Shown: piece after piece, positions 8,038-17,319 of the stretch
Layout: the number at the start of each line of letters is the position of its first letter
Position numbering within the stretch: position 1 is the stretch's first letter
Assembly: GCF_025153475.1 (NCBI RefSeq)
Contig: NZ_JANZXA010000019.1
Span: forward strand, 1-43,214
DNA from: Novosphingobium mangrovisedimenti
GTDB lineage: Bacteria; Pseudomonadota; Alphaproteobacteria; Sphingomonadales; Sphingomonadaceae
DNA length: 43,214 nucleotides
Direction of reading: 5' to 3'
The notes under the pieces: generated by a model
Database searches by the model: none
What the model was told of the DNA's origin: nothing
Seen by the model: the letters and a program-made list of their open reading frames with translations, nothing else
Program-made: the position numbers and the translations under genes

Positions 8038-10140
8038 ATGAGCATCTTTCGCAACGATACCCTGGGGAGCTGGACGCGCGGCGGGCAGTCGATCGTCCAT
8101 AACGTTCGCATGACCACGCAGGTCTTTTTCCAGACCGTAATGGCCGGACTGGGATTATGGGTGATCCTGACGGTCTGGTGGGTCCTGGAACATATCAGCG
8201 ACTATCAGCGCTTCGTGCTCATCAAGCTTCTTGAAGCAAGTATGAAGGTTCAGGCGGCACCTGGAACGAACGATCCCGTCCTCTTCAAGACGCCCGCTGG
8301 CTACCAGTACTGGACCTCGGCCGACTGGCTCCTGGCGTCGCCGATCGCGGCGAAGACACTCTATGCCTTTGAAGCCGAATGCATCCGGGGGGCCATATTG
8401 TCGGGAGCAGGTTCGCTCGTCGTGCTCGCCTGCGCCTGGTATGCCTTTACCCGCACGGGGAGGGGGCTTGGCTCGAACGAATACTTGCGCGGGGCGCGTT
8501 TCGGGACCCTCAGGCAGGTCCGGCGGGTGCTCTCCAAATTCGAGCGAGGCAGCTTCCGGATCGGCGGTGTTCCGGTGCCCGATGCCTTCGAACCGGAACA
8601 TATCCTCCTGTGCGGCGCCCCCGGCACGGGCAAGACGAACATCATCGTCAAGATGCTCGAGGGCATTCGCAAGGAGGGCAAGCGCGCGATCGTTTACGAT
8701 ACGGCAGGAACCTTCGTCGAGAAGTTCTACCGCCCGGGAAAGGACATCATTCTCAATCCGCTCGATGCCCGAACGGCCCACTGGTCGCCCTGGGGGGACG
8801 TTCCGCGTGAATATCACTATGACCAGATGGCGGAATCGACGATCCCCGACAAGGCGGGCGATCCGTTCTGGGCAAGGTCCGCGCGCGGGACCCTTGTCGC
8901 GGTCCTGAGGAAGCTTGCGCGCGAAGGCGAGATGCTGGTTTCGGTTCTTCTCGACCGCTTGCTGCGTTCCCGGCTCAAGGACCTGGCCGCCTTCGCAAAG
9001 GATACCGAAGCGGCGGCATTCATCAGCATGGAAGGGGACCGGACATCAGCCGGTATCCAGGCCGAGCTTGCATCGGTGATGCGCAGCTTCTCCTACCTCG
9101 ACGATACCCGCACCGGGCTCTCCATCAGAGACTGGGTGAGCAACGAGGAAGGGGACAACTGGCTCTTCATCACGGTGAAGGCCGACCAGCTTCCCTCCTT
9201 GCGCCCGCTCATCACCGTCTGGCTCGATATAGCCATCTCGGCGATCATGAGCATGGCGCCGGATCACCGGCGTCGCCTCTATTGCGTCGTTGACGAGCTA
9301 CCCACCCTGCAGAAGCTGCCGTCCCTGTCGGACTTCCTGGCCCGCGCGCGCAAGTACGGCGGCTGCGGTGTCCTCGGCTTCCAGTCCTACCCGCAACTGG
9401 AAGCGACTTACGGCATCCAGGATGCCGCGGCGATCACGGGCTATTGCTCGACCTGGGTCGCGCTTCGGGCGAACGATACGCCCACAGCCAAGCACGTTTC
9501 GGAAAACCTGGGGCAGGTCGAACAGATCGAGGCGAACGAAGGCATGTCCTACGGCGTCAACGACATGCGCGACGGGGTGAACCTCTCGCGCATGCAGGTG
9601 ACGCGCCCGCTCGTCATGCACACCGAGGTCACCAATCTGCCCAATCTTTCGGGCTACCTGCGCTTCGGCCGGGACCTGCCGGTGGTGCGGTTCAAGGACA
9701 AGTTCAATTCCTTGCCGACGATTGCCGAAGGCTTTGCGGAACGTGTCGATCCTCCGCTGCGTGACGGAGACGGCGCTGCGATCATTGCTGCCCTACGGGC
9801 GCAAGAGGGACCGTATGTGTGCTCCGAACCCGGTGAAGCGGGCACTGCGAATGGAAATCCAGGCCGGCGCGAGCCGCGACGCAATCCAGGTAGAAAGTCC
9901 GGCGATGCAGATGGGCAGCCTGATCTATTCGAGAATGCCCCTCCGACGGATGGTCAGCCTCCCCGCGAACCTGTTCCCCCCGTATCGCCGGATACGGGCG
10001 AGGCCATCCCGGACGACAGTCCAGGCCAACCACGCGAAGTGCAGGACTTCACCCTCGGCGCGAAGCGCGGCCGCCCGCGTATCGAAATCGATGTCTATGA
10101 CCGGGCTGGCGGGCCGCAGCGCAAGGCCCGGCCGGCATGA
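8038..10140 (+). CDS. traD: TraD/VirD4-like type IV coupling protein
   Basis: 700 residues from ATG 8038, which has an AGGAGGG site. Two membrane segments (about 30-50 and 118-137) are followed by a cytoplasmic ATPase with Walker A GAPGTGKT (193-200) and Walker B RRLYCVVDELPTL. The TraD-type motif GGCGVLGFQSYPQLEATYG follows. The C-terminal 100 residues are proline- and charge-rich and probably disordered, as in other TraD proteins. The family couples the relaxase-DNA complex to the type IV secretion channel at the inner membrane. Its stop overlaps the relaxase ATG (ATGA), as in TraD/TraI or TrwB/TrwC pairs. The gene symbol is by family; the exact plasmid lineage is not known. Confidence 0.93.
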   Translation: MSIFRNDTLGSWTRGGQSIVHNVRMTTQVFFQTVMAGLGLWVILTVWWVLEHISDYQRFVLIKLLEASMKVQAAPGTNDPVLFKTPAGYQYWTSADWLLASPIAAKTLYAFEAECIRGAILSGAGSLVVLACAWYAFTRTGRGLGSNEYLRGARFGTLRQVRRVLSKFERGSFRIGGVPVPDAFEPEHILLCGAPGTGKTNIIVKMLEGIRKEGKRAIVYDTAGTFVEKFYRPGKDIILNPLDARTAHWSPWGDVPREYHYDQMAESTIPDKAGDPFWARSARGTLVAVLRKLAREGEMLVSVLLDRLLRSRLKDLAAFAKDTEAAAFISMEGDRTSAGIQAELASVMRSFSYLDDTRTGLSIRDWVSNEEGDNWLFITVKADQLPSLRPLITVWLDIAISAIMSMAPDHRRRLYCVVDELPTLQKLPSLSDFLARARKYGGCGVLGFQSYPQLEATYGIQDAAAITGYCSTWVALRANDTPTAKHVSENLGQVEQIEANEGMSYGVNDMRDGVNLSRMQVTRPLVMHTEVTNLPNLSGYLRFGRDLPVVRFKDKFNSLPTIAEGFAERVDPPLRDGDGAAIIAALRAQEGPYVCSEPGEAGTANGNPGRREPRRNPGRKSGDADGQPDLFENAPPTDGQPPREPVPPVSPDTGEAIPDDSPGQPREVQDFTLGAKRGRPRIEIDVYDRAGGPQRKARPA

Positions 10141-13100
10141 TCCATCCCCGCCGTCTCAAGGGCACTTCGGGCAATATCGCGCGTTACTATACGATAGGCG
10201 ATTATTACACCAAGGGCGGCGACGAACCCAGCCAATGGGGAGGAAAGCTCGCGCCTGAGCTTGGCCTTGAGGGCAAGGTCGATCCCCATGTCTTTGCCGA
10301 ACTGCTTGCCGGCCGCGTAGCGGGCCAGCAGCTTGGGCGGCATCGTGGAGACGGGGAGATCCAGCACCATCCCGGATGGGATTTTGCCGTCAATGCGCCC
10401 AAATCGATTTCGATCATGGCGCTGGTTGCGGGCGATAGCCGGATCATCGAGGCGCACGAGCGCGCGGTGACCACGGCGCTCCTCTATCTGGAAGAACATG
10501 CCTCGCTCCGCCGGCGCAAGGACGGCGAGATCATACACGAAACTACCGGGCGATTGCTTTTCGCGCGCTTCACCGAGCATGCAAGCCGGGACCTGGATCC
10601 GCATCTTCATACGCACGTCGTGGTTCTCAACATGACCAATCGTGAAGGAGGCGGGCCGATGGCCAGCCTTGAGACCCGGGCCATGTTCGCCGAGCAGATG
10701 GTGGCAGGCCAAGTCTATCGCAACGAGCTTGCACGGGACCTGCGCGAACAGGGCTTCGAGATCGAATTCGACCCGCGCAGGGGGCTCTTCGAAATCGCCG
10801 GGGTGCCGAAGGACTTTATCCGCGATACGTCGCAGCGTTCCCGAAAGATCGATGCTCATGCGCAGGAGCATGGCCTGGCCGGGCAGGCCGCACGGCGTGC
10901 CTCCTTCTACGAAACGCGCGGTGCCAAAGTGAAGGTGGGGCTCGACGATCTGAAAGCGCAATGGGCCGAGCGCGCGAAACCTTATGTGAAGGAGCTGGCT
11001 GACCTTGGTTCCCAAGCGGCGGACCGCGAGGGGCAGGGGCTCGAGTTTGATCCCATGGCGAGCAGGCGCGCAGCCCTGTTCGGAATCCGTCAGGCGGAAA
11101 CCCGCGAGGCCGTCTCCAACCTAGGCTCACTCTACCGTCATGCGCTGGCAAGCCATGTCGGGGAGGTCGGCCTCACCGATGTGCGCCCGCTCATCACCGA
11201 GCATGAAGCACGGCGCAAGCTGCTCGCGGCGCGCGAGCCGACCGGCGATCGCCCCCTGACCCGGGGGCGCACAACGCGGCGCAGTGCCCGCCTCGAGCAG
11301 GCATTGTCGCGCGAACTGGCCCTTGCGATGGACGATGCCCGGCCCATCGCTTCGTCCGATCGCTTGCTGGTCCGGCTCGAGCGGGCCGGACTCAACCCGG
11401 CGCAGGAACAAGCGCTGGTCATGCTCGCATCGTCGCGCGACCGTGTCACGGGACTCCACGGCGTCGCCGGTGCAGGCAAGTCGACCTTGATGCGAACGCT
11501 TGCCGAGGCGGCCGAACCTGGAACGCGCTTTCTTGCTCTGGCGCCGACGTCCTCGGCCGCCGCCAATCTAGGCGACGGGGCACGCGTTGATGCCAGAACC
11601 GTGGCCAGCCTGTTGGCAGGCGGCGGGCACGGGATCACCGATACCCACGTCCTGCTGGTCGACGAGGCGGGGCAACTGGGGAACCGGCAGGCTCAACGCC
11701 TGCTCCAGATAAGCCGGGAGACAGGCGCGAGGCTCATCCTGCTGGGGGACAACCGGCAGACTGGAGCGATCGAGCAGGGCAAGCCGTTCTGGCTCCTTCA
11801 GCGCCTGGGACTCCCGACCGCCGAGCTGACGGAATCGATGCGGCAGGAAACGCGGATGATGAAGGCCGCGGTGACCGAAGCCCGCGCCGGTAACTATGCC
11901 TCCTCTATGGAAAAGCTCGACAAGGTGGTCAGCGGGGTAAGCGCGGAGCGCCTGGCGCGAGGGCTCGTCGAGGAATGGACCCGGCTCGGGTCCGAGACTC
12001 GCCAGACGACCAATATCCTCGTGCTCGAGAACAAGACCCGGATTCTCGTTAACGCGAAAATCCGCGGGACTTTGAAGTCCGAGGGCGCGATCGCGGCGGA
12101 AGATGTTCGCCTCTCGGTACTCACTCCAGCGGGGATGACCGCCCAGGAAAAGCACTTGGCGCGCTTCTATTCTGGCGGGCAGGTCGTGATGTTCGCGCGC
12201 GACCTTGCGGCTCCCGGTATCGCCCGCGACACCGAATACCGCGTCGTCGGTCTCGCCCAGGATGCCAATGGCCGCCAACTCGTTCGGCTTGTCGATGAGA
12301 ACGGGCGCATGATCCGGTGGGACCCGCGCCTCGGGCAGGCGCGTCACGTCAACGTGTTCGACCGCAAAGAGCGTGAGTTGGCTGAGGGGGATCGTATTCA
12401 ATGGCGACTGGTCAATCGCGAACTGGACCTCAAGAACGCCGAGCGCGGGACGGTAGAGAAGCTGGAAGGGGGGCTTGCCACTATCCGCTGGGACCGCGGG
12501 GAGCGCGTCCAGACCATCGATCTTTCGCGGCACAAGACCTGGGACCACGGCTATGCCGAGACGGTCTATTCCGCGCAGTCGAAGACCTATGCCCGGATCT
12601 ACGTGCTGGCGCCGGTCAATTCCGCCCTGGTCAATGGGCAGAACTACTATACCGCGATTACCCGCGCACGCCTGGGCGTCAAGCTATGGACCGAAAGCGA
12701 GAAGAAGCTGGTCGAGAAGCTGGAGGCCCGGTCCGGTGAGAAGACCTCGGCGCTGGAAGGGCTTGGCCGGCTCGATCGCGATACCGTCCGGGCCTACGCC
12801 GATCGTCATGCAGGCCGTCTGGCGCAGGCGCTCGAGGACCAGCAACATCGTCGCCAGGACCGGCGCGACCAGCTGCTGGAACGTCAGCTTGATCAACGCC
12901 GCTCACCGCAGGGCCTGGGTGAGCATCTCGCAGAAGGCGCGCGCGGCATTGCGGAAATCATGGATCGTATCCTGAAGTCGGCACTTGACCGCCGAGCCAG
13001 CACCGGCCGCAGTCATGCGCACGCAGGCAGGGGACATGCTTCGCCAGCCGCAGATCAAGATCACCAGAAATCCAACGATCGGTCCGGTTTTGACCGCTGA
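10137..13100 (+). CDS. traI: MobF-type conjugative relaxase-helicase (TraI/TrwC)
   Basis: A 987-residue protein. The N-terminal TrwC relaxase domain has paired tyrosines Y17-Y18 and Y23-Y24 (ARYYTIGDYYTKGG) and the metal-binding triad H156, H158, H160 (DPHLHTHVVVLN). The C-terminal half is a RecD-like superfamily 1 helicase with GVAGAGKST at about 441-449, HVLLVDEAGQLGNRQ and a late YTAITRARLGVKLW motif. The protein nicks oriT, stays bound to the 5' end and unwinds the strand for transfer. At under 1000 residues it resembles TrwC more than the 1756-residue F TraI. The last 130 residues are rich in R and Q. It is translationally coupled to the coupling-protein gene. It looks complete. Confidence 0.95.
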   Translation: MIHPRRLKGTSGNIARYYTIGDYYTKGGDEPSQWGGKLAPELGLEGKVDPHVFAELLAGRVAGQQLGRHRGDGEIQHHPGWDFAVNAPKSISIMALVAGDSRIIEAHERAVTTALLYLEEHASLRRRKDGEIIHETTGRLLFARFTEHASRDLDPHLHTHVVVLNMTNREGGGPMASLETRAMFAEQMVAGQVYRNELARDLREQGFEIEFDPRRGLFEIAGVPKDFIRDTSQRSRKIDAHAQEHGLAGQAARRASFYETRGAKVKVGLDDLKAQWAERAKPYVKELADLGSQAADREGQGLEFDPMASRRAALFGIRQAETREAVSNLGSLYRHALASHVGEVGLTDVRPLITEHEARRKLLAAREPTGDRPLTRGRTTRRSARLEQALSRELALAMDDARPIASSDRLLVRLERAGLNPAQEQALVMLASSRDRVTGLHGVAGAGKSTLMRTLAEAAEPGTRFLALAPTSSAAANLGDGARVDARTVASLLAGGGHGITDTHVLLVDEAGQLGNRQAQRLLQISRETGARLILLGDNRQTGAIEQGKPFWLLQRLGLPTAELTESMRQETRMMKAAVTEARAGNYASSMEKLDKVVSGVSAERLARGLVEEWTRLGSETRQTTNILVLENKTRILVNAKIRGTLKSEGAIAAEDVRLSVLTPAGMTAQEKHLARFYSGGQVVMFARDLAAPGIARDTEYRVVGLAQDANGRQLVRLVDENGRMIRWDPRLGQARHVNVFDRKERELAEGDRIQWRLVNRELDLKNAERGTVEKLEGGLATIRWDRGERVQTIDLSRHKTWDHGYAETVYSAQSKTYARIYVLAPVNSALVNGQNYYTAITRARLGVKLWTESEKKLVEKLEARSGEKTSALEGLGRLDRDTVRAYADRHAGRLAQALEDQQHRRQDRRDQLLERQLDQRRSPQGLGEHLAEGARGIAEIMDRILKSALDRRASTGRSHAHAGRGHASPAADQDHQKSNDRSGFDR

Positions 13101-13131
13101 TGCCATTGCCTGACTGTGAAGGAGTTCGTCC

Positions 13132-13662
13132 ATGATCGCCAATGTCCTTCGACCAACGCTATTCGGGCAGGTGTCTCGTCTTTGGTTGCCAGCGTCGGCG
13201 TTCATGTTTTTGGCAACACCGGTCCATGCCGCGGTACGCAAGTCTGATGAGGCCCGTATTGCCAGTTGCATTCACGGCGCCGCAGCGGGCCGTCCCTGGC
13301 TTGAAAAGACCCTTTGGGGCCTGCGCGACCAGGAGGCGGGCTGGATCGGTGCCGAGGTCGGAAACACCAACGGCACGCACGATCTGGGCCCCTTGCAGAT
13401 CAACACCAGGTGGGTATCAAGGATCGCCGCGCTCGTGGGTCGGCCTGCGCCCGAGGTTCGCCATTGGCTGCGCTTCGATCCCTGTTTCAACGTGGAGGCG
13501 GCCCGCTGGATATTTCTGGCCGCACTCAAGGATACCGGGGATTTCTGGAAAGCTGTAGGCATCTATCACAGCCCGACGGCCTGGCGCCAGCGTCGATATT
13601 CGCTGAGCGTGGCGAAGCGCATGCATCAGAGATTTGGGAAAGATGTCTACAGCGATCCGTAA
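13132..13662 (+). CDS. VirB1-like lytic transglycosylase, exported
   Basis: A 176-residue protein with a signal peptide (hydrophobic LWLPASAFMFLATP, likely cleavage after VHA at about 33). The SLT domain has a likely catalytic Glu68 in LRDQEAGW and the following HDLGPLQIN motif. A late IYHSPTAWRQRRYSLSVAKRM matches the Y/W-rich end of the family. It probably opens the peptidoglycan locally for the transfer machinery. The start is ATG 13132 with AAGGAG upstream. It lies 31 bases after the relaxase gene, so it is probably in the same transcript. It is the last transfer gene before the insertion-sequence pile. Confidence 0.85.
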   Translation: MIANVLRPTLFGQVSRLWLPASAFMFLATPVHAAVRKSDEARIASCIHGAAAGRPWLEKTLWGLRDQEAGWIGAEVGNTNGTHDLGPLQINTRWVSRIAALVGRPAPEVRHWLRFDPCFNVEAARWIFLAALKDTGDFWKAVGIYHSPTAWRQRRYSLSVAKRMHQRFGKDVYSDP

Positions 13663-13827
13663 TTTCTGACCGCACACGGCTTGAAGTGTTATGCTTGTCT
13701 GCAATAGAAAGTACTCGGCCTTTCTGGAAGGTGCGTGATTTTGGACTGCTCTGCCACCTGAAAACTGGGCCATTTGCGGGTACAGCTTTCCGCCGTAGAT
13801 TTCCTTGGCTGGGCGAGGAGGTTTGGC

Positions 13828-14094
13828 GTGAAGGCATCGAAGTTTACGGACGCGCAGAAGGCGTTCGTCATCAAGCAGGGCGAGGAGGGAGCGCCGGTTG
13901 CTGAGATCTGCCGCAAGGCGGGGATCAGCCAGGCGACCTACTTCAACTGGAAGAAGAAGTATGCGGGGCTGATGCCATCGGAGATGCGGCGGCTGCGCGA
14001 GCTGGAGGATGAGAACAGCCGGCTCAAGAAGATCGTCGCCGATCTGACGCTCGATCGCGAGATGTTGCAGGATGTCATCAAACGAAAGCTCTAA
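13828..14094 (+). CDS. IS3-family transposase OrfA (IS407-like)
   Basis: An 88-residue protein starting at GTG 13828 (KASKFTDAQKAFVIKQGEEG). HTH residues include PVAEICRKAGISQATYFNWKKKY, followed by a coiled coil, MRRLRELEDENSRLKKIVADL. Length and sequence are typical of the IS407 subgroup. Its partner orfB is broken, so it can no longer make a working transposase. The open frame back to 13774 has no support. Confidence 0.88.
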   Translation: MKASKFTDAQKAFVIKQGEEGAPVAEICRKAGISQATYFNWKKKYAGLMPSEMRRLRELEDENSRLKKIVADLTLDREMLQDVIKRKL

Positions 14095-14395
14095 GGCCGG
14101 ATCGGAAGCGCGAGCTGGTCGACGGGATGCTGGCGGACTGGAGTGTGTCGATCCGGAGGGCCTGCCGGGTTCTGCCGTTCGATACTTCCAGTTATCACTA
14201 CCAATCCCGCCGCACCGATCCGGCCTTTCTGAAGAAGCGCATCAAGGAGATCTGCGAGACGCATGTCCGCTACGGCTATCGTCGGGTGTATTACATCCTG
14301 CGTCGCGATGGTTGGGCCGTGAACTTGAAGAAGGTTTATCGGCTTTATAGGGAGTTAGGCTTGCAGCTGCGCAACAAGACACCCAAGCGGCGCGT
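14091..14395 (+). pseudogene. IS3-family OrfB, 5' fragment
   Basis: In the -1 frame relative to orfA, codons from 14091 read LRPDRKRELVDGM and continue to ELGLQLRNKTPKRRV. This is the normal N-terminal HTH_21 region of an IS407-type OrfB. At about 14395 the family match ends abruptly and the frame continues into unrelated residues until 14447. The whole DDE core is missing, so the element is dead. The frame relation suggests the usual programmed frameshift at the end of orfA. Confidence 0.82.
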
Positions 14396-14440
14396 ACCTG
14401 ACTGTGCCTGCGGCGTCGGTTCCGAACTGGAAGGGGAATC

Positions 14441-14667
14441 TTGTTGAGGAGACACCGCACTATAGGCATTGATCTGGCGATCCGCGGCGATCACGTGGCT
14501 CAGATCTTCGATGACGGCCGTCCTGCCGGACGGCCAATACGCTTCCGGCATGATCCTGCATCACTGGATAGCCTTGTCGCTCGCCTCCGCGACGGCCTCG
14601 TCGAGGGCGACCGCATGCAGGCTGTGATGGAGCCCACCGGCATGAGCTGGTTCCCGGTCGCGCTGCC
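14441..14667 (+). pseudogene. IS110-family transposase, 5' fragment interrupted by an IS21 element
   Basis: Codons from the TTG at 14441 read TIGIDLAIRGDHVAQIFDDG and continue to AVMEPTGMSWFPVA. This is the DEDD N-terminal domain of an IS110 transposase of a different subgroup from the one at 199-1197. The match ends near 14665, at the terminal repeat of the inserted IS21 element, and resumes at 17320 with RLIDAGVEVARVKGKR in a register that fits one original gene. Confidence 0.85.
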
Positions 14668-14710
14668 GCGCGACAAACAGGATGAGAATGCAGCGTCAAT
14701 CAAGATGGGA

Positions 14711-14783
14711 ATCGGTGTTTGCCGTGTCGGTGGAGGGCGGAGGGCGTAGCCCGCAGCCCGGAGACGACACGGCAAACACCGAT
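14711..14783. repeat. Perfect 19-bp inverted repeat forming a long hairpin upstream of istA
   Basis: 14711-14729 is the exact reverse complement of 14765-14783. The 35-nt interior adds GGGC/GCCC pairings (14735-14738 with 14756-14759, and 14742-14745 with 14749-14752). It lies between the left terminal repeat and the istA start, so RNA entering from outside would fold before istA. It may insulate the transposase from read-through; this is inference. Confidence 0.8.
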
Positions 14784-14856
14784 CGCCCTTTTCCAAAGGG
14801 GGCGCTGATGGTCGGGGTTGACCCGATATTCACGAGCATTTCCAAGGTTGAGGGAG

Positions 14857-16368
14857 ATGCCGTGGGTGCCGGGTTGCCACGTCAACGATCATCAGATGAG
14901 GTTCTTCATGAAGCTTCGACAGACCAACGGCATCGCGGCGGCATCCGCGAAGGCGGGGTTCAGCACGGCAACGGGTTATCGGATTGCCCAGACGCCGGTG
15001 CTTCCCTCGCAGCGCGCCAAGACGCGCGAGCGGCGCCGGCCCGATCCACTGGCCGAGATTTTCGAGCACGAGATCGTGCCCCTCCTGAAGGCAGCGCCGG
15101 GGCTGCGGGCGGTGGCGGTCTTCGAAGAGATGCGCCGGCGTCATCCCGATCTCGATCCCGGGGTCAGGCGCACCATGGAACGGCGCATCCGCTCCTGGCG
15201 GGCGCTTCACGGACCCGAACAGGAGGTGATCTTCCGTCAGATCCATGAGCCGGGCCGGCTCGGCCTGTCCGACTTCACCGACATGGGCGATCTTGGCGTC
15301 CTGGTTGCCGGGCAGCCGCTCGATCATCGCCTCTATCACTTCCGGCTGATGTGGTCGGGCTTCGAACATGCCCATGTGATCCTGGGCGGCGAGAGTTACG
15401 TCGCGCTTGCCGAAGGGCTGCAGAACGCGCTGTGGGCGCTGGGCGGTGCGCCGACGGAGCACCGCAGCGACAGCCTGTCGGCGGCCTTCCGCAATCTTGA
15501 TGCCGAAGCCCGGGCGGATCTCACCACCCGCTACGACGCGCTGTGCGGGCATTACGGCATGACGCCGACCCGCAACAACCGCGGCATCGCGCATGAGAAT
15601 GGCGGGATCGAGAGCGCGCACGGCCATCTCAAGGCGGCGGTTCGCGACGCGCTCTTGCTGCGCGCCTCGCGCGACTTCGATGATCTGGCCGCCTATCGCC
15701 GCTTCATCGACGAGATCGTGGCGGCCAAGAACCGACGCAGCGGTGCCCGCATCGATGCCGAGCGCGCCGCGCTGCAACCGCTGCCCGACCGGCGCACCAG
15801 CGATTATGAGGAAGTCATCGTCACCGTCACGTCGACCAGCAGCTTCACGCTGAGGAAAGTGTTCTACACCGTGCCTTCGCGGCTGATCGGACACCGGCTG
15901 CGGGTCCGGCTCTACGATGACCGGCTCGACCTGTTCATCGGCGGCACCCATCTCATGACGCTGGCGCGCGGACGCTCGAAGAGCAATGGCGCGCACGGTC
16001 ATGTCGTCGATTACCGGCATGTGATCCACAGCCTGCGCCGCAAGCCGATGGCGCTGATGAAGCTGGTCTATCGCGATCAGCTCTTCCCCCGCGAGGCCTA
16101 CGCCCGGACCTTCGAGAGGCTGGTCGAGGCCTTGTCCGAACGCGTCGCCTGCCGGATGATGGTCGAACTGCTGGCCATGGCGCATGAACGCGCCTGCGAG
16201 GCCGAGCTCGCCGATCTGCTGGGCACCGATCTTGCCGCCGGCCGCCTGCCCGACATCGCTGCGCTCAGGGAGCGCTTCGCTCCCAATCCGGCAGCGCTGC
16301 CCGAGGTGGTCATCCAACTCGCGCCCCTCAGCACTTATGATGTCCTGCTGACGGGAGAAGCGGCATGA
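14857..16368 (+). CDS. istA: IS21-family transposase IstA
   Basis: A 503-residue DDE transposase from ATG 14857 (MPWVPGCHVNDHQMRFFMK), preceded by AGGGAG. The start matches related IstA proteins. It has an N-terminal HTH (AAASAKAGFSTATGYRI), then the integrase core: D in LGLSDFTDMGDLGV, D in EHRSDSLSAAF and E in HENGGIESAHGHLK. A C-terminal beta-barrel domain (YTVPSRLIGHRLRVRLYDDRLDLF) follows. The stop overlaps the istB ATG (ATGA). It appears intact. A TTG-started reading from 14818 is less likely. Confidence 0.93.
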   Translation: MPWVPGCHVNDHQMRFFMKLRQTNGIAAASAKAGFSTATGYRIAQTPVLPSQRAKTRERRRPDPLAEIFEHEIVPLLKAAPGLRAVAVFEEMRRRHPDLDPGVRRTMERRIRSWRALHGPEQEVIFRQIHEPGRLGLSDFTDMGDLGVLVAGQPLDHRLYHFRLMWSGFEHAHVILGGESYVALAEGLQNALWALGGAPTEHRSDSLSAAFRNLDAEARADLTTRYDALCGHYGMTPTRNNRGIAHENGGIESAHGHLKAAVRDALLLRASRDFDDLAAYRRFIDEIVAAKNRRSGARIDAERAALQPLPDRRTSDYEEVIVTVTSTSSFTLRKVFYTVPSRLIGHRLRVRLYDDRLDLFIGGTHLMTLARGRSKSNGAHGHVVDYRHVIHSLRRKPMALMKLVYRDQLFPREAYARTFERLVEALSERVACRMMVELLAMAHERACEAELADLLGTDLAAGRLPDIAALRERFAPNPAALPEVVIQLAPLSTYDVLLTGEAA

Positions 16369-17210
16369 CCAAGGCAACCCAGGCAATCGACGCCCAGCGC
16401 CTCACCCTCATCCTCAACGACCTGCGCCTGCCGGCCATCAAGCTGGTATGGCCGGACTTCGCCGAGCGCGCCGACAAGGAAGGCTGGCCCGCCGCCAGGC
16501 TACTCGCGGCCCTTGCCGAGCATGAGATCGCCGAACGCGATCGGCGCCGCATCGAACGGCACCTGGGCGAAGCGCGGCTGCCTCCGGGCAAGACGCTCGA
16601 AAGCTTCGCCTTCGATGCCGTGCCGATGATCTCGCGCGCGCAGGTGACCGCTATGTGCTCGGGCGACGGATGGCTGGAAAAAGGCGCCAATCTCATCCTG
16701 TTCGGCCCGCCCGGCTGCGGCAAGTCGAATCTCGCCGCAGCCATCGGCCTGGCGCTGATCGAAAATGGCTGGCGCGTGCTGTTCGCGCGTACTTCCGACC
16801 TCGTACAGAAACTCCAGGTCGCGCGCCGCGAACTCGCGCTCGAAGCCGCCATCGCCAAGCTCGACAAATATCACCTGCTGGTCCTCGACGATCTCGCCTA
16901 TGTCACCAAGGACCAGGCCGAGACCTCGGTCCTGTTCGAGCTGATCAGCGCCCGATACGAGCGTCGCTCCATGCTCATCACCGCCAACCAGCCCTTCGGT
17001 GAATGGAACCGTGTCTTCCCCGATCCCGCCATGACGCTCGCCGCCGTTGACCGTCTGGTCCACCACGCCACCATCTTCGAGATGAATGTCGAGAGCTACC
17101 GCCGGCGCTCCGCCCTCCAGCGTCAATCACGCGCCGGACGGCCCCCGACCTACGCGACAATCAAAACCGCCGACGAATTGTCGCCGCGCGACAATCAAGC
17201 CGGCGAATAG
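16365..17210 (+). CDS. istB: IS21-family helper ATPase IstB
   Basis: A 281-residue AAA+ ATPase with Walker A LFGPPGCGKSNLAAAI and Walker B YHLLVLDDLAYVTKD. The second-half motif SARYERRSMLITANQPFGEWNRVF and the final domain (AAVDRLVHHATIFEMNVESYR) are typical of IstB. The family assembles on target DNA and stimulates IstA. It is translationally coupled to istA by ATGA. Somewhat longer than the 254-aa IstB at 18536, with an extended basic C-terminal tail. Intact. Confidence 0.93.
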   Translation: MTKATQAIDAQRLTLILNDLRLPAIKLVWPDFAERADKEGWPAARLLAALAEHEIAERDRRRIERHLGEARLPPGKTLESFAFDAVPMISRAQVTAMCSGDGWLEKGANLILFGPPGCGKSNLAAAIGLALIENGWRVLFARTSDLVQKLQVARRELALEAAIAKLDKYHLLVLDDLAYVTKDQAETSVLFELISARYERRSMLITANQPFGEWNRVFPDPAMTLAAVDRLVHHATIFEMNVESYRRRSALQRQSRAGRPPTYATIKTADELSPRDNQAGE

Positions 17211-17319
17211 AGCTTGCCAGCGTCAATCTGAACCGGCACAAACAAACCGCCGCGACAATCTGTTCTCATCCTGATTGACGCCCGCCTCTCATCCAGATCG
17301 CCGCGCTATAGGCGAGTAG

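Larger units (their letters stand above)
13742..14395 (+). mobile_element. Truncated IS3-family (IS407-group-like) element
   Basis: The left end probably begins at the TGGACTG motif near 13742. orfA is complete, but orfB stops matching the family at about 14395 and is followed by unrelated DNA leading into an IS110 fragment. The right end is missing. Confidence 0.7.
14668..17306 (+). mobile_element. Complete IS21-family element inserted in an IS110 transposase gene
   Basis: Outer imperfect 44-bp inverted repeats lie at 14668-14711 and 17263-17306. They share GCGCG, GGATGAGA, GCGTCAATCA and GATG blocks in the same spacing. Further GCGTCAATC and GCGACAATC copies occur inside the right end (17155-17270), like the multiple terminal repeats of IS21. 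It carries istA and istB. No clear target duplication was found, so the exact termini may differ by several bases. Confidence 0.82.

Noticed and set aside
10095..11015. 306-codon open frame on the minus strand
   Set aside because: Antisense to the relaxase domain containing the tyrosines and histidine triad.
14830..16386. 518-codon open frame on the minus strand
   Set aside because: It lies fully antisense to istA, has no family resemblance and reflects the high GC codon bias of the real gene.
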